Assembly (NCBI GenBank): GCA_026388695.1
Contig: JAPLJH010000078.1
Coordinates: 1 to 64,000 of the forward strand
Origin: Deltaproteobacteria bacterium
Lineage (GTDB): Bacteria; Desulfobacterota; Desulfobulbia; Desulfobulbales; Desulfurivibrionaceae
Length of the DNA: 64,000 nt
Direction: 5' to 3'
Shown: positions 16,807 to 25,666 of the stretch, piece after piece
How positions within the stretch are numbered: position 1 is the stretch's first letter
Layout: each line of letters begins with the position of its first letter
Translations under genes and position numbers: made by a program
Notes under the pieces: model-generated
Database searches by the model: none
Told to the model about the DNA's origin: nothing
Seen by the model: the letters and a program-made list of their open reading frames with translations, nothing else

Positions 16807-17556
16807 TCATTCTGGTGGCGGCTCCAGGCGCTTACGCAGCGGCTTTTTCCGCAATTCCTCGTCGCTCGGCATGGGCTGAATCGGTTTTTTCGGCACGGAA
16901 AGCCGCGGCGGCTCCGCGGCTTTTACGGCAGGAGCGGCTGCCGGGACAGGAACCGGCGGCGCATTCTGCCCCGGAGCCTGAGGCGCTGGCATCTGCCCGC
17001 TCGGCCCACGGCTGGACAGGGGTGTCGGAGCAAGACCCCGATCCTTTGCCTTGTCGTACAATACTTTGGTTATCTGCTGACCATCCCGGCTGAAGATGAT
17101 CTTTTCCGGCAGAATCTCCGTGACCTTGTAACCGTTGACCGTATCACCGACCGCAACCCGCAAAAACCCCTGCTTCTGCGCACCGCCGCCGGATGCATCC
17201 TCCGCGCCTCCCAGAGAAAAACTGAGCAGGGCCTTGGGTTTGTCGGCGATGATAGAACCGCTGTAGTGAATTTTGTCGATGGCCACGTTCGCGGCATTCT
17301 GGGCCTTGCCGCTTTTTCCGCCTCCGGCAAGGCTGCGCTCGGCATTGAAGAGATAGCCCTGATTGAGATCAGGCGGCGCGACTGGCGGGGTGGGTTGCAG
17401 GCTCTGTAGCCCCGGCGGCATTGTAGCCGGGGCCTCTTTTTTCCCCTTGACCGTAAGGCTCCGCAAGGGGTCATCCCGCAAGACCGAGACCAGCCCCCAG
17501 GCCTGAGTCAACAGGACCAGCAGAAGCGCAACCGCCATGGCGAGCCGAGTGGTCAT
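16807..17556 (-). CDS. gspC: Type II secretion system protein GspC-like
   Basis: N-terminal TM, HR domain (AIDKIHYSGSIIADKPKALLSFSLGG...VAVGDTVNGYKVTEI). Confidence 0.78.
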   Translation of the reverse strand: MTTRLAMAVALLLVLLTQAWGLVSVLRDDPLRSLTVKGKKEAPATMPPGLQSLQPTPPVAPPDLNQGYLFNAERSLAGGGKSGKAQNAANVAIDKIHYSGSIIADKPKALLSFSLGGAEDASGGGAQKQGFLRVAVGDTVNGYKVTEILPEKIIFSRDGQQITKVLYDKAKDRGLAPTPLSSRGPSGQMPAPQAPGQNAPPVPVPAAAPAVKAAEPPRLSVPKKPIQPMPSDEELRKKPLRKRLEPPPE

Positions 17557-18137
17557 ATCGCCTTGTCGGCCTCCTTGCCGATTTTGTAATACCCGCGAAC
17601 ATCCAGGGAAATCTTCAGCTCTCCGGGCTTGAAGGGCTTGACCGAGAGGCTTTCGATCCGGAAAAACTTCTTGCTGGCGTAGCGGCTGTGCAGGAACTTG
17701 CCCAGATCATCAAGCGCGCCGGACATCCGAATCTTGATGGCGATCTCGCCGTGTTCCTTGCGGTCGCCCCCGCTCCCTTCGCCTGCCCGCACCGGCTGGA
17801 TGAACTCCGGCTCAAGCCCGGCGTTGGTCACCTCCGATTGCAGCATGATCTGCATGGCCGAGGCGACCTTTTCCTCATTTTCGCCCTGGAACAAAAAGGT
17901 CTCCAGCTGCTGCTGCTGGCGGGCCAGCAGGGCGACCCGGTCCTCGATCTCGGGCAAGCGCTGCACCGCCTCGCGGTATTGCGCCAGCATGGCCATGCGC
18001 TCCTCAAGCTCCGCCTGGCGGGAATCGAAATAGCCCCAGGCCCAATTGCCGAGGTTGGCGACCAGCAGCACCGCCGCCGCTCCCACGAGGAGATGCCGCC
18101 GGTCGAACCGGTGGATGAACTCCACGATCTGGTTCAT
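17553..18137 (-). CDS. gspM: Type II secretion system protein GspM-like
   Basis: N-terminal TM and coiled coil; follows gspL. Confidence 0.65.
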   Translation of the reverse strand: MNQIVEFIHRFDRRHLLVGAAAVLLVANLGNWAWGYFDSRQAELEERMAMLAQYREAVQRLPEIEDRVALLARQQQQLETFLFQGENEEKVASAMQIMLQSEVTNAGLEPEFIQPVRAGEGSGGDRKEHGEIAIKIRMSGALDDLGKFLHSRYASKKFFRIESLSVKPFKPGELKISLDVRGYYKIGKEADKAI

Positions 18138-19276
18138 GGCAGGGTGATCTCCATCTGGAAATAATTTTTGTTGTTGCGGCGGCTGGTGGATTTGAGACTC
18201 ACCTCGCCAAACCCTTGCAGGCTGGTGGACACCTCGCCCATGTCGTCGGCATACCCATCGAGATAGAGGATGGCTGCCTCTTTCTTTTCCATGCGGAGCT
18301 GCTCCAGATAGGACGAAGCCGGGAGCTTGGCGGTCAGGTTGGTCAGCAGGGCCAGGAGATCGGGATTCTTGCCGATCTCCTCCAGCCGGGCGATTTCCTT
18401 TTTGCTCTGGCTTTCCTTGTTGCCCAGGGCGTTGATCTTTTTCATGGTCGGCTGGAGCTGGGCGATCTCCGCTTCAACCCGGTTGCTGGTGGCATGGTAG
18501 CGGTATTCCTTCATGCCCAGGAACAAAAACAGGGAAAGCACATTGAGCAGGGCCAGCCCGGCAATGAGGAACTTGAAATAATCAGGCCGCCGAAAGGAGG
18601 CGGGCAGCAGATTAAAGGACTTTCCCAGGGGCTCATCGGCCAGCAGGCTGTCGGCATCGGCAAAGCCGCTGTCTGCGGAAGCCCCAGGGCAATACACCTC
18701 ATCACAGCCACTCAGCTCCATGGCCTCGCCAATCGTTGGCATGGACGGGCAGAGCAGCCGTTGGCGCAGACGGCCATTGACAAAAGTCAGGAGCGTGGCC
18801 ATACCGCCGGGCAGCAGCAAGGCCCATTTTTTCTTGGATTGACCGCGCCCTAGATACCGCTGACTCAGGGGGAACAGGCCCACCAGACTGTGCCCGTTTG
18901 CGGTCAGCTCCTGCAACTGAGGGGCAATGGCCTCTTCCGGCATGGCGTAGAGGGTGACTGCTGTTTCCTTGTTGCGCCGCTCCGTTTCGTAGCTGGAAAA
19001 ACAGGCGTCTGCAGGAAAAGGCAGGAGCATCTCCATCTGATAGCCCATGGCCTGCTTGATGCCCGAGGCCTTCACCGGCAGGCTGAACTGTTTACAGAAC
19101 AGCAACTCCTCGGCAACGTACACGGTTACCGCCGGGCCGGCCTTCTGCTGGGGGAGCAGACCTATCCTGGTCAGCAGCCGGGTGATCACGACCTCCACCG
19201 GATGCGGCTTGGCTTGTGGGCCTGCCTCCAGATGGACGGCGCCCTGATCGGTGATGATCACCTCCGCCCCTCTCAT
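18134..19276 (-). CDS. gspL: Type II secretion system protein GspL-like
   Basis: Position in operon, actin-like N-terminus, single TM, ferredoxin-like C-terminus. Confidence 0.75.
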   Translation of the reverse strand: MRGAEVIITDQGAVHLEAGPQAKPHPVEVVITRLLTRIGLLPQQKAGPAVTVYVAEELLFCKQFSLPVKASGIKQAMGYQMEMLLPFPADACFSSYETERRNKETAVTLYAMPEEAIAPQLQELTANGHSLVGLFPLSQRYLGRGQSKKKWALLLPGGMATLLTFVNGRLRQRLLCPSMPTIGEAMELSGCDEVYCPGASADSGFADADSLLADEPLGKSFNLLPASFRRPDYFKFLIAGLALLNVLSLFLFLGMKEYRYHATSNRVEAEIAQLQPTMKKINALGNKESQSKKEIARLEEIGKNPDLLALLTNLTAKLPASSYLEQLRMEKKEAAILYLDGYADDMGEVSTSLQGFGEVSLKSTSRRNNKNYFQMEITLP

Positions 19277-20265
19277 GAGTAGCGCTCCTGCCAGGAAAGA
19301 ATCTGATAGCCGTTGGCCAGAATCCGCACCAGGGCGTTGATGGTCAGGCCGGGGCCTGCCTGCTTGCCCGCAGCATCCGGTGCGCCAGCCTGTCCGGTGG
19401 CGGTGATGGTGTAATAGAGGCTTGAGGTTCCATCCTCGTAGCGGAGAAACGGCTCAAGCTCGGAAAAGCGCGCATCCCCGATGATCTGCCGGGTCATGGC
19501 GGCGTTGAGGGCGCCCTGGAGCTGGCGGACCTCATAATAGGCCTGCCGCCGGGCCTCGTCGCCGTTCACGACAAAGTCGAGCATGGTCGGGGTGAGGCTG
19601 TTGACATTGATCCCCTTTTCCGGGTTATGGACGGTAAAGGCCTCCTCCGCCTCAAACTTCCCGGCCAGAAGCTCGGTGCCGCGCAGGAGAAAAAACTCCC
19701 CCGGGTCTTCGATTCTGCCATTTCTCGGGATGTAGGGGTCGGGCAGGTGCATGTAGTATTCCTGTTCAGCGCCGTTGAGCCGCACCAGATTATCCGGGTC
19801 CCGCCAGTCTTGCAGCGAGGCGATGACCACGCCTGCCTGCTCCAGGCTGAACTTGCGGTATCGCAGAAAAAGCTCCAGCAGCCTCGGTTCGGAGGCGTTG
19901 AGGTCTATCTTGCCGGACTCGTTGGCCGCATAATACCGGACCTGCCCCCCCTTCAAGGGATGGGTGTACTGCCGCCCGCCAACCAGCCGCCCGTATGCGC
20001 GTTCCGCCTCCAGGGCGATGGGCTTGTCCATGAGGCGAAACAGCGCGATATTGAAACCTGCCTCGGCCAGGATCGCTGCCCGGTCGCGGTCTTTGGCGTT
20101 GGCGGCCAGGCGTTGCTCGGTGCGCACATCCAGGCTGAGCTGCGAGGCGAGAAAACTGGCCAGCAGCAGCACCATGATGACGACCAGCAGGGCAAAACCC
20201 CGATTATTGCTGGCAACCATGCCCTTGGGCAGACGGCATTGGGTAATCGATACCATAGTCTTCAC
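19273..20265 (-). CDS. gspK: Type II secretion minor pseudopilin GspK
   Basis: Prepilin-like NNRGFALLVVIMVLLLASFLASQLSLDVRTEQRLAANAKDRDRA; GINVNSLTPTML. Confidence 0.88.
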   Translation of the reverse strand: MKTMVSITQCRLPKGMVASNNRGFALLVVIMVLLLASFLASQLSLDVRTEQRLAANAKDRDRAAILAEAGFNIALFRLMDKPIALEAERAYGRLVGGRQYTHPLKGGQVRYYAANESGKIDLNASEPRLLELFLRYRKFSLEQAGVVIASLQDWRDPDNLVRLNGAEQEYYMHLPDPYIPRNGRIEDPGEFFLLRGTELLAGKFEAEEAFTVHNPEKGINVNSLTPTMLDFVVNGDEARRQAYYEVRQLQGALNAAMTRQIIGDARFSELEPFLRYEDGTSSLYYTITATGQAGAPDAAGKQAGPGLTINALVRILANGYQILSWQERYS

Positions 20266-20576
20266 CGCTTTTCAAGCCTCACGGTTTCCAACTGGCCGTC
20301 TTTACTGCCAATTTTTTTCAGGACAAATTTCTGCCCCAAAACCAGCACCTCGCCGGCAAGATCCGTCCCCCGCAGTTGCTGCTCAAGGGCCAGGGCGTCG
20401 CGCAAATCGGCGGCCCGGCCCTTTTCCAGCCGGAAGATATTGACGCTGGACTGGGAGAAATTCTGCAACACCGCCACATAGGCCAGGCTGAGGATGAGCA
20501 CCGCCACCAGCACCTCCAGCAGGGTAAAGCCCTGCGGGGAACAACTACCCAAAGCCCTGGGTCCCGACCTCGCCAT
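20262..20576 (-). CDS. gspI: Type II secretion minor pseudopilin GspI-like
   Basis: PQGFTLLEVLVAVLILSLAYVAVLQNFS. Confidence 0.75.
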   Translation of the reverse strand: MARSGPRALGSCSPQGFTLLEVLVAVLILSLAYVAVLQNFSQSSVNIFRLEKGRAADLRDALALEQQLRGTDLAGEVLVLGQKFVLKKIGSKDGQLETVRLEKR

Positions 20577-21140
20577 CTATTGCCCTCCGCCCGAAAAGCT
20601 CGGGGTCGAGCCGCCGGGGGGCAGGCATTTGGGAACAAAGGCGAACGACTCCCCGTCCAAGGTCACGGTCACCCTGCTTTGTTGCGGGTCGTAGGCCAGG
20701 GACACTGGCCGATCCGAGGCATACATCTTCTCCATCTCGCTGAACTCGGGCAGATACTGCTCGCCGTAGTCGGTGTTGAAATAATCCTTTTTTTCCAGGT
20801 AATAGAGGGCCTGCTCGGAAGGATTGACCCGATACACCGCAAGCACGGAACCAACATTTCGGTGCAGCAGAGGCTGGCGGGTGATAATGCGCAGCACCCC
20901 GTCGCCGCCGGATATCTCCACCCTGCCGAAACGCAGATCGTACCAGGCCCCGTTCACCTGCCGCCGCAGAAGGCTGAGCAGATTTTTTTCCCGGCTCAGG
21001 GTTTCCAGATGCTTCTCCCCTCTGGCGCTGAAGGTGATCCCCACGTTGAGCACGGAATAGATCATGGTGCTGACCATGCCGAGGAGCACCACGGCAATGA
21101 GCAGTTCAAACAGGGTGATCCCGCGCTGGCCGCCCGTCAT
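20577..21140 (-). CDS. gspJ: Type II secretion minor pseudopilin GspJ-like
   Basis: QRGITLFELLIAVVLLGMVSTMIYSVLNVG. Confidence 0.75.
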   Translation of the reverse strand: MTGGQRGITLFELLIAVVLLGMVSTMIYSVLNVGITFSARGEKHLETLSREKNLLSLLRRQVNGAWYDLRFGRVEISGGDGVLRIITRQPLLHRNVGSVLAVYRVNPSEQALYYLEKKDYFNTDYGEQYLPEFSEMEKMYASDRPVSLAYDPQQSRVTVTLDGESFAFVPKCLPPGGSTPSFSGGGQ

Positions 21141-21682
21141 TGCCGCACCGGGATGCCGGTGAGCGGATCGATCAGAAACTCCTGGGAGCGACGGCCCATG
21201 CGGGAGACCATCCTGCCCGGCGTTGCCAGTCCGTCCGGGTAAAAAACCAGGGTTTCCGGCCTGAACTCAAAAACCGCGCCCTCGGAAAGCTCGACCTCTT
21301 TTTTTTCCTCCACCGCACCGCTGAAGGTGAGCTGATGGGCCTGTCCATCAAACCGCATCTCCACCGGCCTGCCCTTACCCACCGCCATAAGCCGGGCATA
21401 GCGGGTGCCAGCGACCAAGGCTGCGGTCTGCTTGCGAAAATTCAGCTTATCGAGAAACCGGCCCGTGGCCGGAGCCACCACCCCGGCCATGATGCCCAGC
21501 AGGGCCAGGACCATGATCAGCTCGATGAGGGAAAAACCCCGCTTGCCGAGGATGGGACAGCCCCGAAATAATAGCCGCTTCGCAGTGCCGCAGATGCGCG
21601 AAAGAGGTCTGTCCGCTATACTTAAAGTATGCGGACATGGCCGATGACAAAGCAGATGTGGTGCTGCGGAGCGGCTACTCAT
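21137..21682 (-). CDS. gspH: Type II secretion minor pseudopilin GspH-like; 5' end lies in a structured repeat
   Basis: GKRGFSLIELIMVLALLGIMAGVVAPA; the only in-frame ATG upstream of the prepilin motif is inside repeat copy A. Confidence 0.7.
   Translation of the reverse strand: MSSRSAAPHLLCHRPCPHTLSIADRPLSRICGTAKRLLFRGCPILGKRGFSLIELIMVLALLGIMAGVVAPATGRFLDKLNFRKQTAALVAGTRYARLMAVGKGRPVEMRFDGQAHQLTFSGAVEEKKEVELSEGAVFEFRPETLVFYPDGLATPGRMVSRMGRRSQEFLIDPLTGIPVRQ
21572..21678. repeat. Structured palindromic repeat family 1, copy A
   Basis: gccgcttcgcag(tgccgcagatgcgcg)...(ggccgatgacaaagcagatg)gtgctgcggagcggc; shares core with 40498-40599. Confidence 0.75.
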
Positions 21683-21684
21683 GG

Positions 21685-22908
21685 TTAGCCTGCGATATCG
21701 TTGATACTGAGAATAACCGAAAGCATGGAGATCACCACATAGCCTGCAACCACGGCGATGAGCAGGATAAAGATCGGCTCGACCATGGCGGTGAGCCGCT
21801 TGATCCGCTCCTTGAGCTCCTTTTCAAAATGATCGGCGATCTGGCCGCACATCTCCCCCACCCTGCCCGACTCCTCGCCGATGGAGAGCAGTTCGGTGGC
21901 CAGTTCGGGAAAGAGCTTTTCCGCGCTCAAGCGCTCGCCGATGCGGCGGCCTTCCTGGAGGGCGCGGGTGGCCTGGTTGAGCAGGCGGCGGTATTCGGCG
22001 TTCACCGCCACGCCGCTACCGATCTTAAGAGCCGCTGCCAGATGGACGCCGTTGTTGACCAATACCTCGATGGTTCGGAATATCCGGGTGGTCTCCAGGT
22101 TGCGGACAAAGCTGGACAGCACCGGAATCCGCAAGGCCCAGTGGTCCAGGCGGGCCTTGCCGTCCGCGCTTTTGAAATACCGCCAGGCGGCCATTGGCGG
22201 CCCCACCAGCACCAAGGCCGTCAACAGCGGGTGGCTGCCGATCCACTTGGCCGTGGCCATGAGCATCACCACATGGCCGGGCAGTTGCTGGCCCATGCCC
22301 TCGAAGAGAACCTCGAATCGGGGCAGGATGGTGGTCAGCAGGATGATGATCGCAAGAAAACCGACGGCCAGAAGGAAAAGCGGGTAGATGGAGGCGGAGA
22401 TCACGTACTGCTGGAGTTCCTGAAAAGTCGCCTGGTAGCCTGCGATCTTCATCAGCATGGCGGGCAGGATGCCGCCCTCTTCCCCGGCCCGGACGATGTT
22501 GATGTACATGGGGGAGAAATGCGGATAATCGGCCAGGGCCTGGGAAAAGGATTTGCCTTCCTTGATCTTTTGCTCCAGCTCGCTGACAAACTGCTGAAAA
22601 ACGGGTTTGTGGCTGTGCCGCTTCATCACCCGCAGCGCCTGATCCAGGGCCAGACCGCTTTTGAGCAACAGGCCGATCTGGTTGGTGAAAAACTCGATAT
22701 CCGCCCGGTTCAGCTTTTCCTGGCGGAAACGGAAGCGCAGGCTAAAACCCTGGGGCAGGCCCAGGCCGCCTCCTTGGCGGCGGATGTTCAGGGGCCGCAG
22801 GCCCTGCTGCATCAGGCGTTTGGCCGCGCTTTCCTGGTCCGGGGCTTCAAGAACCCCGTCCTGGGTCTGGTTGTTGGCGTCCAGGGCTGTGTATTTAAAT
22901 TGGCTCAT
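21685..22908 (-). CDS. gspF: Type II secretion inner-membrane protein GspF
   Basis: MSQFKYTALDANNQTQDGVLEA..., FTNQIGLLLKSGLALDQALRV. Confidence 0.95.
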   Translation of the reverse strand: MSQFKYTALDANNQTQDGVLEAPDQESAAKRLMQQGLRPLNIRRQGGGLGLPQGFSLRFRFRQEKLNRADIEFFTNQIGLLLKSGLALDQALRVMKRHSHKPVFQQFVSELEQKIKEGKSFSQALADYPHFSPMYINIVRAGEEGGILPAMLMKIAGYQATFQELQQYVISASIYPLFLLAVGFLAIIILLTTILPRFEVLFEGMGQQLPGHVVMLMATAKWIGSHPLLTALVLVGPPMAAWRYFKSADGKARLDHWALRIPVLSSFVRNLETTRIFRTIEVLVNNGVHLAAALKIGSGVAVNAEYRRLLNQATRALQEGRRIGERLSAEKLFPELATELLSIGEESGRVGEMCGQIADHFEKELKERIKRLTAMVEPIFILLIAVVAGYVVISMLSVILSINDIAG

Positions 22909-22942
22909 CCGGGGATTCCGGGGAAATCCAGTAAAAATTTAG

Positions 22943-23133
22943 TATGTTCATTTCTTTGCTTGCCCAAAGAAACGAACCAAAGAAAAGGCACCCTGTGTCC
23001 CTTGTCCCGCCGTGGGCGGGATGCCCTGTGCTCCTCGATGCTGCCGGGGCTTTGCAAACTCGCTGCGCTCAGACAGTGCAAATCCCCTTTTCGGCAGCCT
23101 CTCCGGTGCTCGGCGGCGTGCCAATGGGAGTTT
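22943..23133 (-). repeat. Dispersed repeat family 2, copy 1a (minus orientation)
   Basis: Reverse complement matches 48700-48900 and 63010-63170 (ATTGGCACGCCGCCGAGCACCGGAGAGGCTGCCGAAAAGGGGATTTGCACTGT...). Confidence 0.85.
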
Positions 23134-23144
23134 TTCCCTCCCCA

Positions 23145-23335
23145 TTCCCCATTTGTCCTGCCGCGCCTCGCAGGCGAGGGCGGAAAAGACGCGGGAACTG
23201 TTTGAGGGCGAAGCCCGAGTTTTTCCGCGTCCCGCCCTCGTCGAGAAGCAAGGGAAGCCCGCAGGGCCAGGACTGGCTGGGGTGCCTTTTTCTTGTTTCT
23301 TCTTTTGGGCACGCAAAAGAAGAAAGGGGGAGCAA
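23145..23335 (+). repeat. Dispersed repeat family 2, divergent copy 1b (plus orientation)
   Basis: AACTGTTTGAGGGCGAAGCCCGAGTTT...GGGGTGCCTTTTTCTTGTTTCTTCTTTTGGGCACGCAAAAGAAGAAAG. Confidence 0.75.
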
Positions 23336-23425
23336 TAGAAAGGTCATCGCCTTCTTCCCCGAATAATTCGGACAAACCTTTACATTGCCCCATTTTCGGT
23401 TCCCCTACAGACCCTGACCACCTCG

Positions 23426-24943
23426 CTAAAAGTAGTCAGCCCCTGCCGGACCTTGGCCAGGCCGTCGCTGAACATGGATTGAAACCCCTGCTCCTCGGCA
23501 ATCTTTCTTGCCCTCGTAGATGGGGAAATCCTCGCCCGCAGGCTGGTAGCCGAACTCGCTGAGCATCCCCTGCTTCTCCTTGCAATGCGGGCAGATGCAG
23601 CGCACCAGCCGCTGGGCCAGGACGCCGCGCAGGGAAGAGGAGATAAGAAAGCGCTCCACCCCCAAGTCGGTCATCCGCACCACGGCGGAGATGGCGTCGT
23701 TGGTGTGCAGGGTGGAGAAAACCAGATGGCCGGTGAGCGAGGACTGCACCGCGATCTCGGCGGTTTCCAGGTCGCGAATTTCGCCGATCATGATCACGTC
23801 CGGGTCCTGGCGGACAATGGAGCGCAGGCCCGAGGCAAAGGTCAGGCCGATCTCGGAGCGGACCTGGATCTGGTTTATGCCGTGCAATTGGTACTCCACC
23901 GGGTCTTCCACGGTGATAATCTTGTTGTCGCCGGTGTTGATCTGGTTGAGCGCGCAATACAGGGAGGTGGTCTTGCCGCTGCCCGTGGGGCCGGTGACCA
24001 GGATGATCCCGTCGGGCATGGCGATGAGGCGGCGGAACTCCTCCTCAATCCGGCTGCCCATGCCCAGTTTGACCAAATCCAAAATGATGGAGGCCTTTTC
24101 CAGGATACGGATCACCACGCCCTCGCCGAAGATGGTGGGCAGGGTGGAGACCCGCAGATCGATCTCGCGGCCCGAGACCCGCATGGAGATCTTGCCGTCC
24201 TGGGGCAGGCGCCGTTCGGCAATGTCGAGCCCGGCCAGGAGCTTGGTCCGGGAGATGATCGCGGGCTGCATGGCATGGGGCGGGATTTCGTAGTCGTGGA
24301 GGATGCCGTCGATGCGCAGCCGAATCCGCAGGCCGTCGGCAAAGGGTTCCAGGTGGATATCGCTGGCCCGCCGCGTCACCGCCGTATCGACCAGGTTGTT
24401 GACATACTTGATGACCGGCGCCTCGGAGGCCATGTCTTTGAGCTTGTCGATATCCGCCTCGTCGATGAGCGTGGCGGCGGCCTCGTTTTCCTGCTGGCCC
24501 AGTTGATAATGCTCGCGGATGAGATTCTTGAGCTGGGCCTCGCCGATGACCTGGATGCCAAAGGCCGAGGCCAGGGTGATCCGGGCGGAAGCGAGGATAT
24601 CGCCGTCCAAGGGATCGCTAGTCAAAAGGAAAGCATCGGCATCGCGACGGAAGAGGAGAAAGGGATGGTCTTTCAAAAAAAGCTGGGAGATGGGCGGGGT
24701 AAGAAACTCGTCTGCGTCCTGCGGCACATACACGGCAAGATCAAGCTGCTGGGCCAGGGCTGCGGCCAGATCCTCCTCGCTGATATAGCCCAACGAGAGC
24801 AGGATTTCCCCCAGCCTGCGGGAGACGGTTTCCTGATGGGCCAAGGCCCGCTCCAACTGGGCGGGCTGCAACCTGCCGTTGCCGACCAGCAGCGAACCGA
24901 TCTTTTCTTGTTTACGAAAGAAGGCGGATTGCGCAGATTGCAT
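23426..24943 (-). CDS. gspE: Type II secretion ATPase GspE with frameshifted/deleted C-terminus
   Basis: Walker A GPTGSGKTTSLY, GEIRDLETAEIAVQSSLTGH; ends abnormally after CICPHC...IYEG; expected C-terminal sequence found in another frame down to 23380. Confidence 0.88.
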   Translation of the reverse strand: MQSAQSAFFRKQEKIGSLLVGNGRLQPAQLERALAHQETVSRRLGEILLSLGYISEEDLAAALAQQLDLAVYVPQDADEFLTPPISQLFLKDHPFLLFRRDADAFLLTSDPLDGDILASARITLASAFGIQVIGEAQLKNLIREHYQLGQQENEAAATLIDEADIDKLKDMASEAPVIKYVNNLVDTAVTRRASDIHLEPFADGLRIRLRIDGILHDYEIPPHAMQPAIISRTKLLAGLDIAERRLPQDGKISMRVSGREIDLRVSTLPTIFGEGVVIRILEKASIILDLVKLGMGSRIEEEFRRLIAMPDGIILVTGPTGSGKTTSLYCALNQINTGDNKIITVEDPVEYQLHGINQIQVRSEIGLTFASGLRSIVRQDPDVIMIGEIRDLETAEIAVQSSLTGHLVFSTLHTNDAISAVVRMTDLGVERFLISSSLRGVLAQRLVRCICPHCKEKQGMLSEFGYQPAGEDFPIYEGKKDCRGAGVSIHVQRRPGQGPAGADYF

Positions 24944-24973
24944 AGAAGAGCCGGGGGCCTTTGCCGGGAAGGG

Positions 24974-25408
24974 CTATTCCCAGCTACCGATATCGGCGTT
25001 TTCTTTTTCCCCGCCGGGCTGGTTGTCCTGCCCGTAGGAATAGATATCCACCTCGCCATGCTCGCCAGGGCTGCGGTAATGATAGGGATTGCCCCACGGG
25101 TCGTTGGGCACGGCCTTTTTCAGATAGGGGCCGTCCCATTTATCGAGCCCGCCGCCGCTGCCAGGATTGGCCGCCAGGGCGCTCAGGCCTTCCTGCTGGC
25201 TGGGGTAGCGGCCCACATCGAGCCGAAAGGCGTCCATGGCCGACATGAGCATTTCGATCTGGGTCTTGGCCGTCTTCTGCTGGGCCTTGCCCAGTTTGCC
25301 AAAAAGCTTTGGCCCGACCAGGGAGGCGATCAGCCCAAGAATGACCATGACGATCAATAACTCCATCAGGGAAAAGCCGCGCTGATTCTTCAGGTTTCGT
25401 TGTTTCAT
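24974..25408 (-). CDS. gspG: Type II secretion major pseudopilin GspG
   Basis: RGFSLMELLIVMVILGLIASLVGPKLFGKLGKAQQKTAKTQI...WGNPYHYRSPGEHGEVDIYSYG. Confidence 0.95.
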   Translation of the reverse strand: MKQRNLKNQRGFSLMELLIVMVILGLIASLVGPKLFGKLGKAQQKTAKTQIEMLMSAMDAFRLDVGRYPSQQEGLSALAANPGSGGGLDKWDGPYLKKAVPNDPWGNPYHYRSPGEHGEVDIYSYGQDNQPGGEKENADIGSWE

Positions 25409-25666
25409 ATGGGTGCTTTCTGTCTGGCGAAGGTTATTGCCTTACCCCGGCGCGCTTGGCCCGGAACAAGGCGACGAATCAGGAAAAGACTCCATTGTGC
25501 TTACAATGGCGGGGGCAAAGGTGTCAAGAAAAAATGGGGCATTGTACCCAAAGCACGGCCGTGTTTTTTTGGCAAAAGGAGGAAACCAGATTCTGCCAGG
25601 AAAATAAATCTATCCATTTTCACTGTTCAAGAAAAGAATTTCATCTTTTTGGAAATTAATTGAATT

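Noticed and set aside
21637-23205. 522-aa plus-strand ORF over gspF
   Set aside because: Shadow ORF, ends inside the dispersed repeat.
22944-23393. Multiple overlapping ORFs on both strands in the gspE-gspF gap
   Set aside because: All fall in the dispersed repeat; the same peptides appear at the other repeat copies in different frames, so they are unlikely to be genes.
23380-23520. Programmed frameshift in gspE
   Set aside because: No slippery heptamer at the junction, and a conserved segment with the second CxxC is absent, so deletion fits better than recoding.
23585-25360. 591-aa plus-strand ORF over gspE/gspG
   Set aside because: Antisense shadow of well-identified T2SS genes; no recognisable domains.
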